From an uncultured Eggerthellaceae bacterium (GTDB lineage: Bacteria > Actinomycetota > Coriobacteriia > Coriobacteriales > Eggerthellaceae): a DNA stretch of 64,000 nucleotides. Each line of letters starts with the position of its first letter. Within the stretch, counting starts at the first letter, position 1. The translations under genes and the position numbers were made by a program. The stretch covers positions 246,365-310,364 of the forward strand of contig CALULI010000004.1 of assembly GCA_944321455.1 (NCBI GenBank), in the 5' to 3' direction. The notes under the pieces were generated by a model. That model saw only the letters and a program-made list of their open reading frames with translations. It was not told where the DNA came from and searched no databases. This document shows, one piece after another, positions 15,354 through 24,351 of the stretch.

Positions 15354-18300
15354 TTATGCGAAGTAATTGACGCCACCTTCGAACAATGGTTGATACAAAT
15401 TACCAGGAACATTCTTGTACAGTCCGTTACCACTGCGTTCCGTGTGGCCCATCTTGCCCAAAACACGTCCGTCAGGGCTGGTGATACCTTCAATAGCCAG
15501 AATAGAACCGTTAGGGTTAACAGACAAATCCATAGAAGGCGTGCCTGATTCATCAACATACTGCGTTGCAATCTGACCAGCTGCAGCAAGCTTGGCAACC
15601 TGTTCAGGACTTGCAACGAAGCGGCCTTCGCCATGGCTAATAGCAACCGTATGAATGTCTCCTACATTGCAGCAAGAAAGCCATGGTGACAAGCTTGATG
15701 CCACACGCGTGCGAACCAAGCTGCTCTGGTGGCGGCCAATTGTGTTAAACGTCAGAGTTGGGCCATCAGATTCTGCATCAACAATATCGCCATAAGGAAC
15801 CAGACCAAGCTTAACCAGCGCCTGGAAGCCATTGCAGATACCTAATAACAAGCCATCGCGGTTTTGCAGCAAATCACGGACTGCTTCAGTAACCTCAGGT
15901 GAACGGAAGAATGCCGTAATAAACTTAGCGGATCCGTCTGGTTCATCACCACCTGAAAAACCACCGGGCAACATAACAATCTGGCTGTTGTTGATAGCGG
16001 CAACCAATGCCTTGGCGCTTTCAATAACTGCTTGAGGTGTCAAGTTGTTAATAACCAACACTTCTGGCACTGCACCTACGCGCTCAAACGCCTGAGCAGT
16101 GTCATATTCGCAGTTGGTACCAGGGAAAACAGGAATAATAACGCGCGGCTTTGCAAACTTTTCATTACAAACAAGCGGCAAGCGCTCAGACCAAGAAACC
16201 TGCTCAACATCTTCGCCACCAGCACGATAGGGGAACACGGACTCAATGCCGGACTCCCATGCTTCTTGAAGCTGTGCTAAATCAAGCACTTCGCCCAATG
16301 CCTTCAACTCATACGCATCCGTTGTGGTGCCCAGCTCAATAACGCTGACCAAATCGCTGGCTTCGGCCAAAATAGCTTGAATGTCAGCATCTTCAGCAAG
16401 TTCAACCACGAAACTGCCATAGGCAAGAGTGAAAAGATCGTCCAGTTCAATATTACTTGCCTGGGCATCTTCTGTACCCGCATCAGTAAGCGCAAGACCA
16501 ATACCGTTGCCAACACACATCTTGAAAAGGGTCTCTGCCATGCAGCCATAACCTGGCGTTGCAGCTGCAGCAAGAGCACCTTCAGCAGTAAGCTTTTCCA
16601 TCAAGTCAAAGGCTGCGTTCATACCTTCAACATCAGGCAGCAGCGAATCTTCATCGTAGAAACGTGGCGCAATACGAACAACATGACTGCCTGCACGCTT
16701 AAATTCAGGAGAGATAACGCGATCAACCGATCCTGTTGATACTGCGAAACTAATAAGCGTAGGAGGAACATCCAAATCTTCAAAGCTGCCTGACATAGAG
16801 TCCTTACCGCCAATAGCGCCAACTCCCACATCAACCTGAGCCATCAAAGCGCCAAGCACTGATGCAGCAGGCTTGCCCCAGCGGGTTGCTTCATCGCGCA
16901 GGCGCTCGAAGTATTCCTGGAAGGAAAGATAGGCAGCCTCACGCGTAAAGCCTGTTGCAATTAAGCGCGCAATGCTTTCTACAACCGCCAAGTAAGCGCC
17001 CTTAAACTGATTCTTTTCGGACAGATACGGATTAAAGCCCCATGCCATAGCGCTTGCGGTAGTTGTTTCGCCGCCAACAGGGAATTTGGAAACCATAGCC
17101 TGGATAGGCGTTAGCTGATGCTTGCCACCAAACGGCATAAGAACCGTTGCAGCACCAATGGTGGAGTCGAAGCGCTCACCTAAGCCCTTGTTAGAGCAGA
17201 CGTTCAAGTCCGTTACCAAGGATTGCATGCGATCTGCAAGCGTGTCGCCCGCCCAGGTTGGCTCGTAGGATTCGCCTTGCTCTACATGAACATCCTGGTG
17301 CTTTGGCGCACCGTTGGATGCTAAAAATTCGCGGCTTACATCAACAATGGCATCGCCGTTCCACTCCATGCGCAAGCGAGGGCTTTCGGTTACCGTTGCT
17401 ACCACGGTAGCTTCCAAGTTTTCCTCATGGGCATAACCAATAAAATCATCAACGTCTTCGGCTGCAAGCGCAACTGACATGCGCTCCTGGCTTTCCGAAA
17501 TGGCAAGCTCCGTGCCATCAAGACCTTCGTATTTTTTAGGAACCTGATTAAGATCAATCAGCAAGCCGTCACAAAGCTCACCAATAGAAACAGAAACGCC
17601 ACCAGCGCCAAAGTCATTGCAGCGCTTGATCAAACGGCAGGCATCACCGCGGCGGAACAGACGCTGAATCTTGCGCTCAACAGGAGCGTTACCTTTTTGA
17701 ACTTCAGCACCTGATGTTTCAATACTTTCCACATTTTGTGTCTTAGATGATCCCGTTGCGCCGCCAATACCATCGCGACCCGTGCGACCACCCAAAAGCA
17801 CAATCTTGTCTCCTGGCGCAGGCTCTTCACGACGAACATGATCAGCAGGCGTTGCACCTAAAACGGCACCGACTTCCATGCGCTTTGCGACGTATCCTGG
17901 ATGATACAGTTCATGAACATGGCCCGTTGCCAAGCCTATCTGATTGCCGTATGACGAATAACCTGCAGCAGCCGTGGTAACCAGCTTGCGCTGAGGCAAT
18001 TTACCCTCAAGCGTCTCAGACACAGGCGTAAGTGGATTGCCCGCACCTGTTACGCGCATAGCCTGATAGACGTAGCTGCGGCCAGACAAGGGGTCACGAA
18101 TAGCGCCACCAACGCAGGTAGCAGCACCACCAAATGGTTCAATTTCGGTAGGATGATTGTGTGTTTCGTTTTTAAACAGGAACAGCCAATCTTCATCCTG
18201 ACCATTAACATCAACGGTTACCTTGACGGTACATGCGTTAACTTCTTCGGATTCATCCAAGCCCGCAAGACCACCATGAGCGCGAAGATACTTAGCGCCA

Positions 18301-19115
18301 ATCGTGCCCATATCCATCAAGCACACGGGCTTTTCTTCGCGGCCAAGCTCTGAGCGCATTGCCAGATACTTATCAAAGGCAAGCTGTACCACATCATCAT
18401 CAATTTGAACATTAGTCAGCTCAGTGCCGAAGGTGGTGTGGCGGCAGTGATCAGACCAGTACGTATCAACAACTTTAACTTCGGTAATGGTAGGATTGCG
18501 CTTTTCCGTATCGCGGAAATACTGCTGGAAAAAGGTGATGTCAGCTAAGTCCATAGCCAAACCGCGATCAGCCAAGAATTGCTTCAAGCCCGCTTCGTCA
18601 AGGTCAATAAAACCATCAATAATTTCAACAGGCAGCGGCTCAGGAATTTGAACGGCAAGGGTGTCAGGTAATTCAAGAGAAGCCTCGCGTGCTTCAACAG
18701 GGTTGATTACATAGTGCTTGATAGCAGCAACGTCTTCGTCAGTCAGCGTTCCACCAAGCACATACACCTTAGCGCTGCGAACTTCAGGACGCTCCCCCTG
18801 ACTAATAAGCTGAATGCATTCACTTGCCGAATCAGCACGCTGATCAAACTGACCAGGCAAAAATTCCACAGCAAACACCACAGAGCCATCCGTGTTGTTG
18901 AGCTGGTCAGTTACATAATCAACTTGAGGTTCGCTAAAAACCGTTGTTATGCATGTCTCAAACAGATCATCAGAAATGCCTTCGACGTCATAGCGGTTGA
19001 TCAACCTCAATGATTCCAGATTTGCAACACCAAGAATGGTTTGAAGTTCGTGAAGAAGCTGCTGTGCCTCTACATCAAAACCTGGCTTTTTCTCAACATA
19101 CACGCGAGAGACCAT
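15354..19115 (-). CDS. purL: Phosphoribosylformylglycinamidine synthase, single-chain (large PurL)
   Basis: Fourth step of purine synthesis: FGAR plus glutamine and ATP to FGAM. The 1253-residue single chain carries all parts that are split into PurS, PurQ and PurL in many bacteria: N-terminal PurS-like part, VVDTYWSDHCRHTTF linker, two AIR-synthase-like halves (NETHNHPTEIEPFGGAATC; VGAIGGKDSMSG) and a glutaminase domain beginning KPRVIIPVFPGTNCEYD. The glutaminase triad is C1094 (GICNGFQ), H1161 and E1163 (SHGEGRF). The frame is open to 19133, but the ATG at 19115 follows GAAGGGTAGGACCT and is the better start. Divergent from the PHP phosphatase gene. The large form is known from gammaproteobacteria and Coriobacteriia. 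Confidence 0.96.
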   Translation of the reverse strand: MVSRVYVEKKPGFDVEAQQLLHELQTILGVANLESLRLINRYDVEGISDDLFETCITTVFSEPQVDYVTDQLNNTDGSVVFAVEFLPGQFDQRADSASECIQLISQGERPEVRSAKVYVLGGTLTDEDVAAIKHYVINPVEAREASLELPDTLAVQIPEPLPVEIIDGFIDLDEAGLKQFLADRGLAMDLADITFFQQYFRDTEKRNPTITEVKVVDTYWSDHCRHTTFGTELTNVQIDDDVVQLAFDKYLAMRSELGREEKPVCLMDMGTIGAKYLRAHGGLAGLDESEEVNACTVKVTVDVNGQDEDWLFLFKNETHNHPTEIEPFGGAATCVGGAIRDPLSGRSYVYQAMRVTGAGNPLTPVSETLEGKLPQRKLVTTAAAGYSSYGNQIGLATGHVHELYHPGYVAKRMEVGAVLGATPADHVRREEPAPGDKIVLLGGRTGRDGIGGATGSSKTQNVESIETSGAEVQKGNAPVERKIQRLFRRGDACRLIKRCNDFGAGGVSVSIGELCDGLLIDLNQVPKKYEGLDGTELAISESQERMSVALAAEDVDDFIGYAHEENLEATVVATVTESPRLRMEWNGDAIVDVSREFLASNGAPKHQDVHVEQGESYEPTWAGDTLADRMQSLVTDLNVCSNKGLGERFDSTIGAATVLMPFGGKHQLTPIQAMVSKFPVGGETTTASAMAWGFNPYLSEKNQFKGAYLAVVESIARLIATGFTREAAYLSFQEYFERLRDEATRWGKPAASVLGALMAQVDVGVGAIGGKDSMSGSFEDLDVPPTLISFAVSTGSVDRVISPEFKRAGSHVVRIAPRFYDEDSLLPDVEGMNAAFDLMEKLTAEGALAAAATPGYGCMAETLFKMCVGNGIGLALTDAGTEDAQASNIELDDLFTLAYGSFVVELAEDADIQAILAEASDLVSVIELGTTTDAYELKALGEVLDLAQLQEAWESGIESVFPYRAGGEDVEQVSWSERLPLVCNEKFAKPRVIIPVFPGTNCEYDTAQAFERVGAVPEVLVINNLTPQAVIESAKALVAAINNSQIVMLPGGFSGGDEPDGSAKFITAFFRSPEVTEAVRDLLQNRDGLLLGICNGFQALVKLGLVPYGDIVDAESDGPTLTFNTIGRHQSSLVRTRVASSLSPWLSCCNVGDIHTVAISHGEGRFVASPEQVAKLAAAGQIATQYVDESGTPSMDLSVNPNGSILAIEGITSPDGRVLGKMGHTERSGNGLYKNVPGNLYQPLFEGGVNYFA

Positions 19116-19156
19116 AGGTCCTACCCTTCTCATTGTGATTAAGCATTACGTTTCTA

Positions 19157-19217
19157 GTTTAACCGTCAAAACCATCAGACTAAAGGTCAGTTTTGCTTAT
19201 TTTCTCCGTTTAACCGT
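19157..19217. promoter_or_regulatory. Two direct copies of GTTTAACCGT in the purL/PHP divergent spacer
   Basis: GTTTAACCGT occurs at 19157-19166 and again at 19208-19217, in both cases with TC a few bases before and AACC a few bases after. On the minus strand the first copy overlaps a TTGACGG that could be the -35 of purL. It may be a regulator site shared by the divergent genes; no PurR box consensus was recognised. Confidence 0.35.
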
Positions 19218-19291
19218 TTCAACCTGCCCTAAAAGCGTTCACGCCCGCTTTGTGCGTATACTGTATTCATCATGGGCGAAAGGGAGGCAGC

Positions 19292-20107
19292 GTGAATCGC
19301 ACAGAATTGGTCGATTGCCATACGCACACCACATTTTCTGACGGGAAAAGCACCCTTGAAGAAAACATGCGTGCAGCTATACAGGGTGGCCTTACCACCA
19401 TTGCATGCACTGATCACTGGGGAAAGCCCGCCTTTATTGACTGCTCCATCGAAAAAGACAAGCTAGACGTCTACGCTGATGCCGTCAAAGCAGTGCAAGA
19501 TCAATTTCCTGAACTGACGATAATCTACGGAATTGAAGCAGATTGGTATGACGGCTGCGAAAGCGATCTGGTGCCCTTGCGATCCTCCATCCCCTTTATG
19601 CTGGGCTCTATCCATTACTTGGAAGAAAAAAGCATCGACTGGGATCAAGACATGCGCATCTGGGACGAATATGGCGCAGACGGAGTTTGGAAGCGCTACG
19701 CAGATCAATGGTGCAAAGCAGCAACCAGCGGGCTGTTTGATTCTATGGCTCACCCCGATCTGCCCCGCCTATTCTCCACTGAAGGATATGCTCCAACCAT
19801 TGACTTAAATCCCCTGTGGGATGCTATGGCTGAAGCGGCACGCGAAGGCAATGTCCATGTGGAAATAAATACTGCTGGCTTGATCAAACCGTTTAAGGAT
19901 TTCTATCCTTGCACGGATCTTTTACGGCGCTTTGCCCATGCAGAGGTTCCGCTGACCGTGGGATCAGATGCACATTCTGCAAGTCGCATTGGCAGCAATA
20001 TTCTTGATGCGTATTGCTATGCCTACCAAATGGGATACAGATCCATTGACGTGCCAACTAAAGATGGTTCTTGGCGTAGTATTCGCTTAGAAAACCTGAC
20101 ACAATAA
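19292..20107 (+). CDS. PHP-domain histidinol-phosphatase family protein
   Basis: A 271-residue PHP metallo-phosphoesterase. It opens with DCHTHTTFSDGKSTLEE (metal ligands HTH), then ACTDHWG, IIYGIEADW, MLGSIHYLE, SMAHPDLP, and ends with VGSDAHSASRIG; these cover the expected metal-binding residues of the HisJ/HisK type. The GTG at 19292 is chosen because GGGAGG lies seven bases upstream; the longer frame to 19250 has no ribosome binding site. A hisE gene lies 6 kb away on the other strand, so a role in histidine synthesis (histidinol phosphate to histidinol) is plausible, but PHP proteins of other function look alike. Confidence 0.85.
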   Translation: MNRTELVDCHTHTTFSDGKSTLEENMRAAIQGGLTTIACTDHWGKPAFIDCSIEKDKLDVYADAVKAVQDQFPELTIIYGIEADWYDGCESDLVPLRSSIPFMLGSIHYLEEKSIDWDQDMRIWDEYGADGVWKRYADQWCKAATSGLFDSMAHPDLPRLFSTEGYAPTIDLNPLWDAMAEAAREGNVHVEINTAGLIKPFKDFYPCTDLLRRFAHAEVPLTVGSDAHSASRIGSNILDAYCYAYQMGYRSIDVPTKDGSWRSIRLENLTQ

Positions 20108-20169
20108 AGGTGTTGTTGCGGCGCGGGCAATGCTGACCAACCAACGAAACCCTTCGGTCCGTCGCGCTC

Positions 20170-20235
20170 ATCAATCCAGCGCACCATCAATCCAGCACCT
20201 TAATCAATCAGTACCTTTATCAATCAGACACACCT
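20170..20235 (+). repeat. Four imperfect 16-17 bp tandem repeats (ATCAATC...) before the flavodoxin/ferredoxin gene
   Basis: ATCAATC begins at 20170, 20186, 20203 and 20219, each followed by CAG within three bases and then a variable tail rich in ACC. The array ends ~10 bases before the AAAGGAG ribosome binding site of the gene at 20256. It is probably transcribed as leader RNA. Confidence 0.65.
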
Positions 20236-20255
20236 ACCGATCAAAGGAGACGTTC

Positions 20256-21023
20256 ATGAATATCACGAAGGCAACCGTTTGTTATTTCACTGGTCGTGGC
20301 ACCACCAAGCAGTATGCTAAGGCATTTGCAGAAGCACTTCCCTTTGAAGCAACGCTTCATGAACTTCGCTTTGATAACCCTGTGAAAGATACGTTTGGCC
20401 CTGATGAGCTCTTGGTTGTGGCGGGCCCTGTTTATGCAGGCTATCTGCCCACCTTCATGTGGGAGCAACTTGATTCTGTCCAAGGAAGCAAAACGCCCGC
20501 TGCGCTTCTTGCAGTCTATGGGGCCCGCGATTATGACAACTCGTTGCTTGAAATGGATCAGGTGTTTACCAAAAAAGGCTTTAGCATCGTTGGTGCAGCA
20601 GCGGTGGTAGCGCGTCATTCCATCGCAACAACCATTGCTCCTGAGCGACCCACCGAAGATGATCTTGGCGAAATGCGTCATTTCGCCCACACCATTGCCG
20701 AGCGCCTGGACACCATGAACACCATTGATGATGCCCCCATCTTCACCTTCAAGGGTACGGTAGAAGAAGGTGTTCGCAAAGGTGGCGCACCGCTTACCAA
20801 TGATGCCTGTGACGAATGCGGCATCTGCGTTGATCAGTGTCCTGCAGGAGCTATTCCTGAAGACAACCCTGAAACCACCAATGCCGAAATCTGCGTCGGA
20901 TGCTTGCGCTGCGTGGAGGTATGTCCTCAGTCTGCCCGATCGTTGCCTGAAGAAGCTATTGCAAAAGCAACAGCACGCCTTCAAAAGCTTGCAGATTCCG
21001 CAAAGCCTAACGAATTTTTCTAA
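20256..21023 (+). CDS. EFR1-type flavodoxin-ferredoxin fusion protein
   Basis: A 255-residue two-part redox protein. Residues 1-150 are flavodoxin-like: VCYFTGRGTTKQYAKAF binds the FMN phosphate and VVAGPVYAGYLPTFM lines the flavin. The C-terminal ~75 residues hold two 4Fe-4S clusters, CDECGICVDQCPAGAI and CVGCLRCVEVCPQSAR, the classical CxxCxxCxxxCP pattern. Such EFR1 proteins are common in anaerobes and move electrons between flavin and clusters, but their partners are unknown. ATG at 20256 has AAAGGAG at ideal distance; the longer frame to 20130 reads through the tandem repeats and is not credible. thpR follows after eight bases. Confidence 0.88.
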   Translation: MNITKATVCYFTGRGTTKQYAKAFAEALPFEATLHELRFDNPVKDTFGPDELLVVAGPVYAGYLPTFMWEQLDSVQGSKTPAALLAVYGARDYDNSLLEMDQVFTKKGFSIVGAAAVVARHSIATTIAPERPTEDDLGEMRHFAHTIAERLDTMNTIDDAPIFTFKGTVEEGVRKGGAPLTNDACDECGICVDQCPAGAIPEDNPETTNAEICVGCLRCVEVCPQSARSLPEEAIAKATARLQKLADSAKPNEFF

Positions 21024-21031
21024 GGTCTGTC

Positions 21032-21595
21032 ATGCGAGCTTTCATAGCACTTGATATACCTGAGGCGTTTCGCAGCGATATAAGAGAGCTTTCGCAGCAA
21101 CTGCGCGCACTGGTGAAGGGTCGCTTCATGAAAAGTGACACCTATCACCTAACGCTTGCGTTTTTGGGAGAAACTGACGAAACCACCATCCAAGCAATCA
21201 TGCCTCTTATGGATAATCTTGCACAGAGCTATCTAGCGGTATCGCTCTACCCCAGCGGGCTTGGTAAGTTTGGGCGCTCCTACGATGCCACCTTCATTCT
21301 GAAGATCCAACAGAATGAAACACTCATGCACCTAGTTGATGACCTGCGCAAACAGTTAACCCAAAAAGGCATCTCTTTCGACAACAAAGCATTTAAACCC
21401 CACATCACCATTGCGCGACGTGCTGCCATTCCGAAAGCTCACCTTGATAATCTTCGCTTTCCGCAGCCCACCCAAGCAGGAAGGCTGGTGCTCTATAAAA
21501 GCACGCTCACCCCTGAAGGTGCGCTCTACAAACCCCTCTATGAAGTAAACCTATCGGGCGAATCTTCTTTTAATTCTTTGTCTCAAGATGCTTGA
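21032..21595 (+). CDS. thpR: RNA 2',3'-cyclic phosphodiesterase (2'-5' RNA ligase family)
   Basis: A 187-residue 2H phosphoesterase, the normal family length. Both catalytic HxTx motifs are present: YHLTLAFLGE near residue 36 and PHITIARR near residue 126. The N terminus MRAFIALDIPEAFR is characteristic. ThpR opens 2',3'-cyclic phosphates at RNA ends and can ligate 2'-5' in vitro; its cellular role is in RNA end metabolism. The AAGG at the end of the preceding gene serves as ribosome binding site, so it is co-transcribed with the flavodoxin-ferredoxin gene. Followed by a 140-base spacer with weak repeats of GCAACCCA and ACGCAATC. Confidence 0.92.
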   Translation: MRAFIALDIPEAFRSDIRELSQQLRALVKGRFMKSDTYHLTLAFLGETDETTIQAIMPLMDNLAQSYLAVSLYPSGLGKFGRSYDATFILKIQQNETLMHLVDDLRKQLTQKGISFDNKAFKPHITIARRAAIPKAHLDNLRFPQPTQAGRLVLYKSTLTPEGALYKPLYEVNLSGESSFNSLSQDA

Positions 21596-21736
21596 TTTAA
21601 CCCATGAGGTCAGTACTATAAGGATTACTTAGATGCCATCATGGTGAGTGCAGGTGCAACCCAAAGACGCAATCGCAACCCACAGGCGCGATCAACGGAT
21701 GAACACACGCATCAACGTAACGGAAAGGAATGATCT

Positions 21737-22336
21737 ATGCCTTATATTCCCGAAGCCCAACAAACTCCGTGGCAGCAAAGCAGTAATGTCAATCTTTCTT
21801 CTTGTGCGGTGTTAGTCATTGATATTCTTGGTGGAACGTCAGGCCCCACCCCTGGTCTTGAATCCATGGCCGAAAACGCTGTCAAAATTGTTAAGGCAGC
21901 ACGCGCAGCGCATCTTCCTGTCCTGTTTACCAACGATGCTCACATCGAAGGCGTTGATCGCGAACTGGAACTGTGGGGAAACCACGGCGTGCGCAACACC
22001 GATGCCGCACAACCTCTTGCTGAATTTGACGTGCAAGAAAGCGATTTCATTATTCCCAAGCGTCGCTATGACGGCTTTTTCCAGACCGACCTTGATTTAA
22101 CCCTGCGCGAATTGGGTGTTGACACCCTCATTGCTTTTGGTTGCGACACCAACATCTGCGTATTACAAACCCTCGCAAGCGCTTACTTCTTGGGATACAA
22201 GACTATTGTTCCTGCAGACGCCTGTGGAACCTTTTTGATTGGCACCCAGGAACAAGGGCTGGAATACTTCACGCGCTGCTATGACAGCCGTGTGGTCGAA
22301 ACGCAAACCATCTTGGATGTGCTCGCAGGCAACTAA
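21737..22336 (+). CDS. Isochorismatase-family cysteine hydrolase
   Basis: A 199-residue hydrolase with the isochorismatase/nicotinamidase fold. The triad is visible: Asp in VLVIDILGG (residue ~31), Lys in FIIPKRRYDGFFQT, and Cys141 in FGCDTNICVLQTL. The KRRYDGFFQTDLDLTL loop is typical of the isochorismatase-like hydrolases that act on amides. Cytoplasmic. AAGGAATGATCT precedes the ATG. The TSUP transporter gene begins three bases after the stop, so the enzyme and transporter are co-expressed; possibly the transporter handles the substrate or product. Substrate not predictable. Confidence 0.87.
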   Translation: MPYIPEAQQTPWQQSSNVNLSSCAVLVIDILGGTSGPTPGLESMAENAVKIVKAARAAHLPVLFTNDAHIEGVDRELELWGNHGVRNTDAAQPLAEFDVQESDFIIPKRRYDGFFQTDLDLTLRELGVDTLIAFGCDTNICVLQTLASAYFLGYKTIVPADACGTFLIGTQEQGLEYFTRCYDSRVVETQTILDVLAGN

Positions 22337-22338
22337 TC

Positions 22339-23118
22339 ATGGAACCAACCGTCACCATCGTTACCTTCCTGATTGCGGTCCCAGCCTGTATGCTAGGCGG
22401 ACTTCTAAATGCTATCAGCGGAGGTGGCGGTTTTATCACCATTCCTGCTTTGATGTTGGCGGGTCTTCCTCCCCATTACGCGCTCAGTACCGACAAAATT
22501 CAATCGGTGTTCGGCATGGCCGTAGCAAGCCTGCGCTTTGTTAAGCGTGGTCTTATTCACTGGAAGGTTATTCTTCCTGCCATCCCTGCTGCCCTTATAG
22601 GATCAGGACTTGGAACCAGTCTTGTGGTCATGGTAGATGCCGAAATTCTTTCATGGCTATTGATGATTATCTTGCCCATTGTTGCCTACATCACCTTGAG
22701 CAAGCATTTTAAGAAAGCAGCCCTTGATTCCAACGAGCCCCTGACCACCAAGCAGCGCGTTCTTACTGTTGTGTTTGCTTTTATTATTGGTGCCTACGAT
22801 GGCTTTTATGGCCCTGGCAGTGGAACGTTTTTGACCATTGCTTTCACACTTGCTGTGGGTATGGGAATTATTCGCGCCAATGCCCATTCAAAAGTGCTTA
22901 ATTTAACCACCAACATTGCTGCCATTGTGGTGTTTGTTCTCAATGGCAAAGTGCTTCTTATCCTGGCGCTCACATGCGGAGTTGCCAACATGATTGGATC
23001 TTGGATAGGCGCAGGCCTTATCATGAAGCGCAGCATCAACATTGCACGCCCTTGTATTTTAATTGCGCTTGTTTTGCTTGCCGTGAAGGTTGTTGGCGAA
23101 ACGCTCGGTCTATTCTAG
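22339..23118 (+). CDS. TSUP (TauE/SafE) family membrane transporter
   Basis: A 259-residue membrane protein with about eight hydrophobic helices. The family pattern is seen twice: CMLGGLLNAISGGGGFITIPALML at the start and GAYDGFYGPGSGTFLTIAF in the second half, each with the glycine-rich re-entrant motif. TSUP proteins move sulfite, sulfoacetate or other organic anions. Translated directly after the hydrolase gene (two bases between stop and ATG), suggesting a linked function. Ends against a stem-loop and the convergent lysR gene. Confidence 0.88.
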   Translation: MEPTVTIVTFLIAVPACMLGGLLNAISGGGGFITIPALMLAGLPPHYALSTDKIQSVFGMAVASLRFVKRGLIHWKVILPAIPAALIGSGLGTSLVVMVDAEILSWLLMIILPIVAYITLSKHFKKAALDSNEPLTTKQRVLTVVFAFIIGAYDGFYGPGSGTFLTIAFTLAVGMGIIRANAHSKVLNLTTNIAAIVVFVLNGKVLLILALTCGVANMIGSWIGAGLIMKRSINIARPCILIALVLLAVKVVGETLGLF

Positions 23119-23161
23119 GGGCACTGCCAAGAACTACAACGCAGAGCGTGTCGCTCTTTCA

Positions 23162-23185
23162 ATTACTGCGCGTGGAGGCAGTAAT
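23162..23185. terminator. Stem-loop between convergent genes
   Basis: ATTACTGC (23162-23169) and GCAGTAAT (23178-23185) form an 8-bp perfect stem with an 8-base loop in the 81-base gap between the TSUP and lysR stops. No clear T run follows on either strand, so termination efficiency is uncertain. Confidence 0.4.
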
Positions 23186-23199
23186 GCAATTCACAAAGA

Positions 23200-24129
23200 C
23201 TATTTAATCGAAGAAAAACCCTGAGCTAAGCCGCCGTTGAGCAAAAAGAGCTTAATAGGTTCATACCCTGCGGGCTTTTCGCCTTTTCGTGTAACGAGAC
23301 AAATGGGAAGAGAAATCATATCTTCAGGATCAATCGGTTTCATGATAAAACCGATATTGCTTGGCACAATAGCAGGAATATCAACAACCAGCGATAAGCC
23401 GTTGTTTTTGTAATATTCGCCTACCAAAGAAAATAAGGTGGTGGGATAGTGCAGAGAAAGATCTAACCCTTTTTGCTTATATACGTTGATAATAGATCCC
23501 GTGCGTTCCCTGTCAAAATCTTGAGACCCAATAATAGGATACTGCTTCAAATCTTGAGCTGTAATTGTCTCAGAAGAAGCGAGCGGATGAATTTCAGTCA
23601 TCACCACCGCTGTTGGCACAGTGCCAACCTGGACAACATCAAACTTCGTGATTTCAGGCTTTCCAAGCGTTACCACAATATCGGTTGTTTCTTCCTCTAA
23701 GCTGGTAATGCTTTCAGCAAAAGCGCCAATTTCTGTCTGAACACGAACATTGTTGCGACGAGCAACAAACGCAAGCAGCTTGCTAACGTTTGCGCATACT
23801 TGTTCGCTGTGAGGAAATGGTGGAGTGCAGATTAAAAGCGAAAGAACTCTTCCCTGTTTTTGCTGCTCTTGGTATTCATCAGCAAACCCCTGTGCTTGCT
23901 TGAATACTTCCACTGCATGCAATGCACGTGGATAAAAGGCGCGACCAAAATCTGTTGGCACAACCCCGTTGTTTTTGCGCACAAACAAGGCTTCATCATG
24001 TAATTCATGCTCTAAGTTGCCAATTGCTTTTGAAACAGTTTGGACGGTAACACAACATTGTTTTGCCGCCGCAGAGAACGATCTGCTCTGATAGGTATAA
24101 ACAAAATATGTTAACTGCCTAATATCCAT
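23200..24129 (-). CDS. LysR-family transcriptional regulator
   Basis: A 309-residue LTTR. The winged helix-turn-helix is at residues 1-60: MDIRQLTYFVYTYQSRSFS, AAKQCCVTVQTVSKAIGNLE, with DEALFVRKNNGVVPTDFG after it. The rest is the periplasmic-binding-like effector domain. It is divergent from the antiporter gene 222 bases away, the usual arrangement between an LTTR and its target, and convergent with the hydrolase-transporter pair. The spacer contains GAAACGGTTTC near 24303, a short palindrome that could be the operator. Effector unknown. Confidence 0.92.
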   Translation of the reverse strand: MDIRQLTYFVYTYQSRSFSAAAKQCCVTVQTVSKAIGNLEHELHDEALFVRKNNGVVPTDFGRAFYPRALHAVEVFKQAQGFADEYQEQQKQGRVLSLLICTPPFPHSEQVCANVSKLLAFVARRNNVRVQTEIGAFAESITSLEEETTDIVVTLGKPEITKFDVVQVGTVPTAVVMTEIHPLASSETITAQDLKQYPIIGSQDFDRERTGSIINVYKQKGLDLSLHYPTTLFSLVGEYYKNNGLSLVVDIPAIVPSNIGFIMKPIDPEDMISLPICLVTRKGEKPAGYEPIKLFLLNGGLAQGFSSIK

Positions 24130-24351
24130 GCAATTCCCTCAGCACAACGTATAGCGCTTTAGCAGAATAGTACTTAGCACTATAAAAGGAGATACCTCTT
24201 CAAATAAGGTATCTCAACGATCACAGATGTTTATGTAGATACCATTAGTTTACTCATCCCTGGAAATCTTCTTTGCAAGTATATTTGCGTTCATCTTGTA
24301 GTTGAAACGGTTTCTTTTGCGCAGTTTCTTCCCCACAATACGCGATACAAT

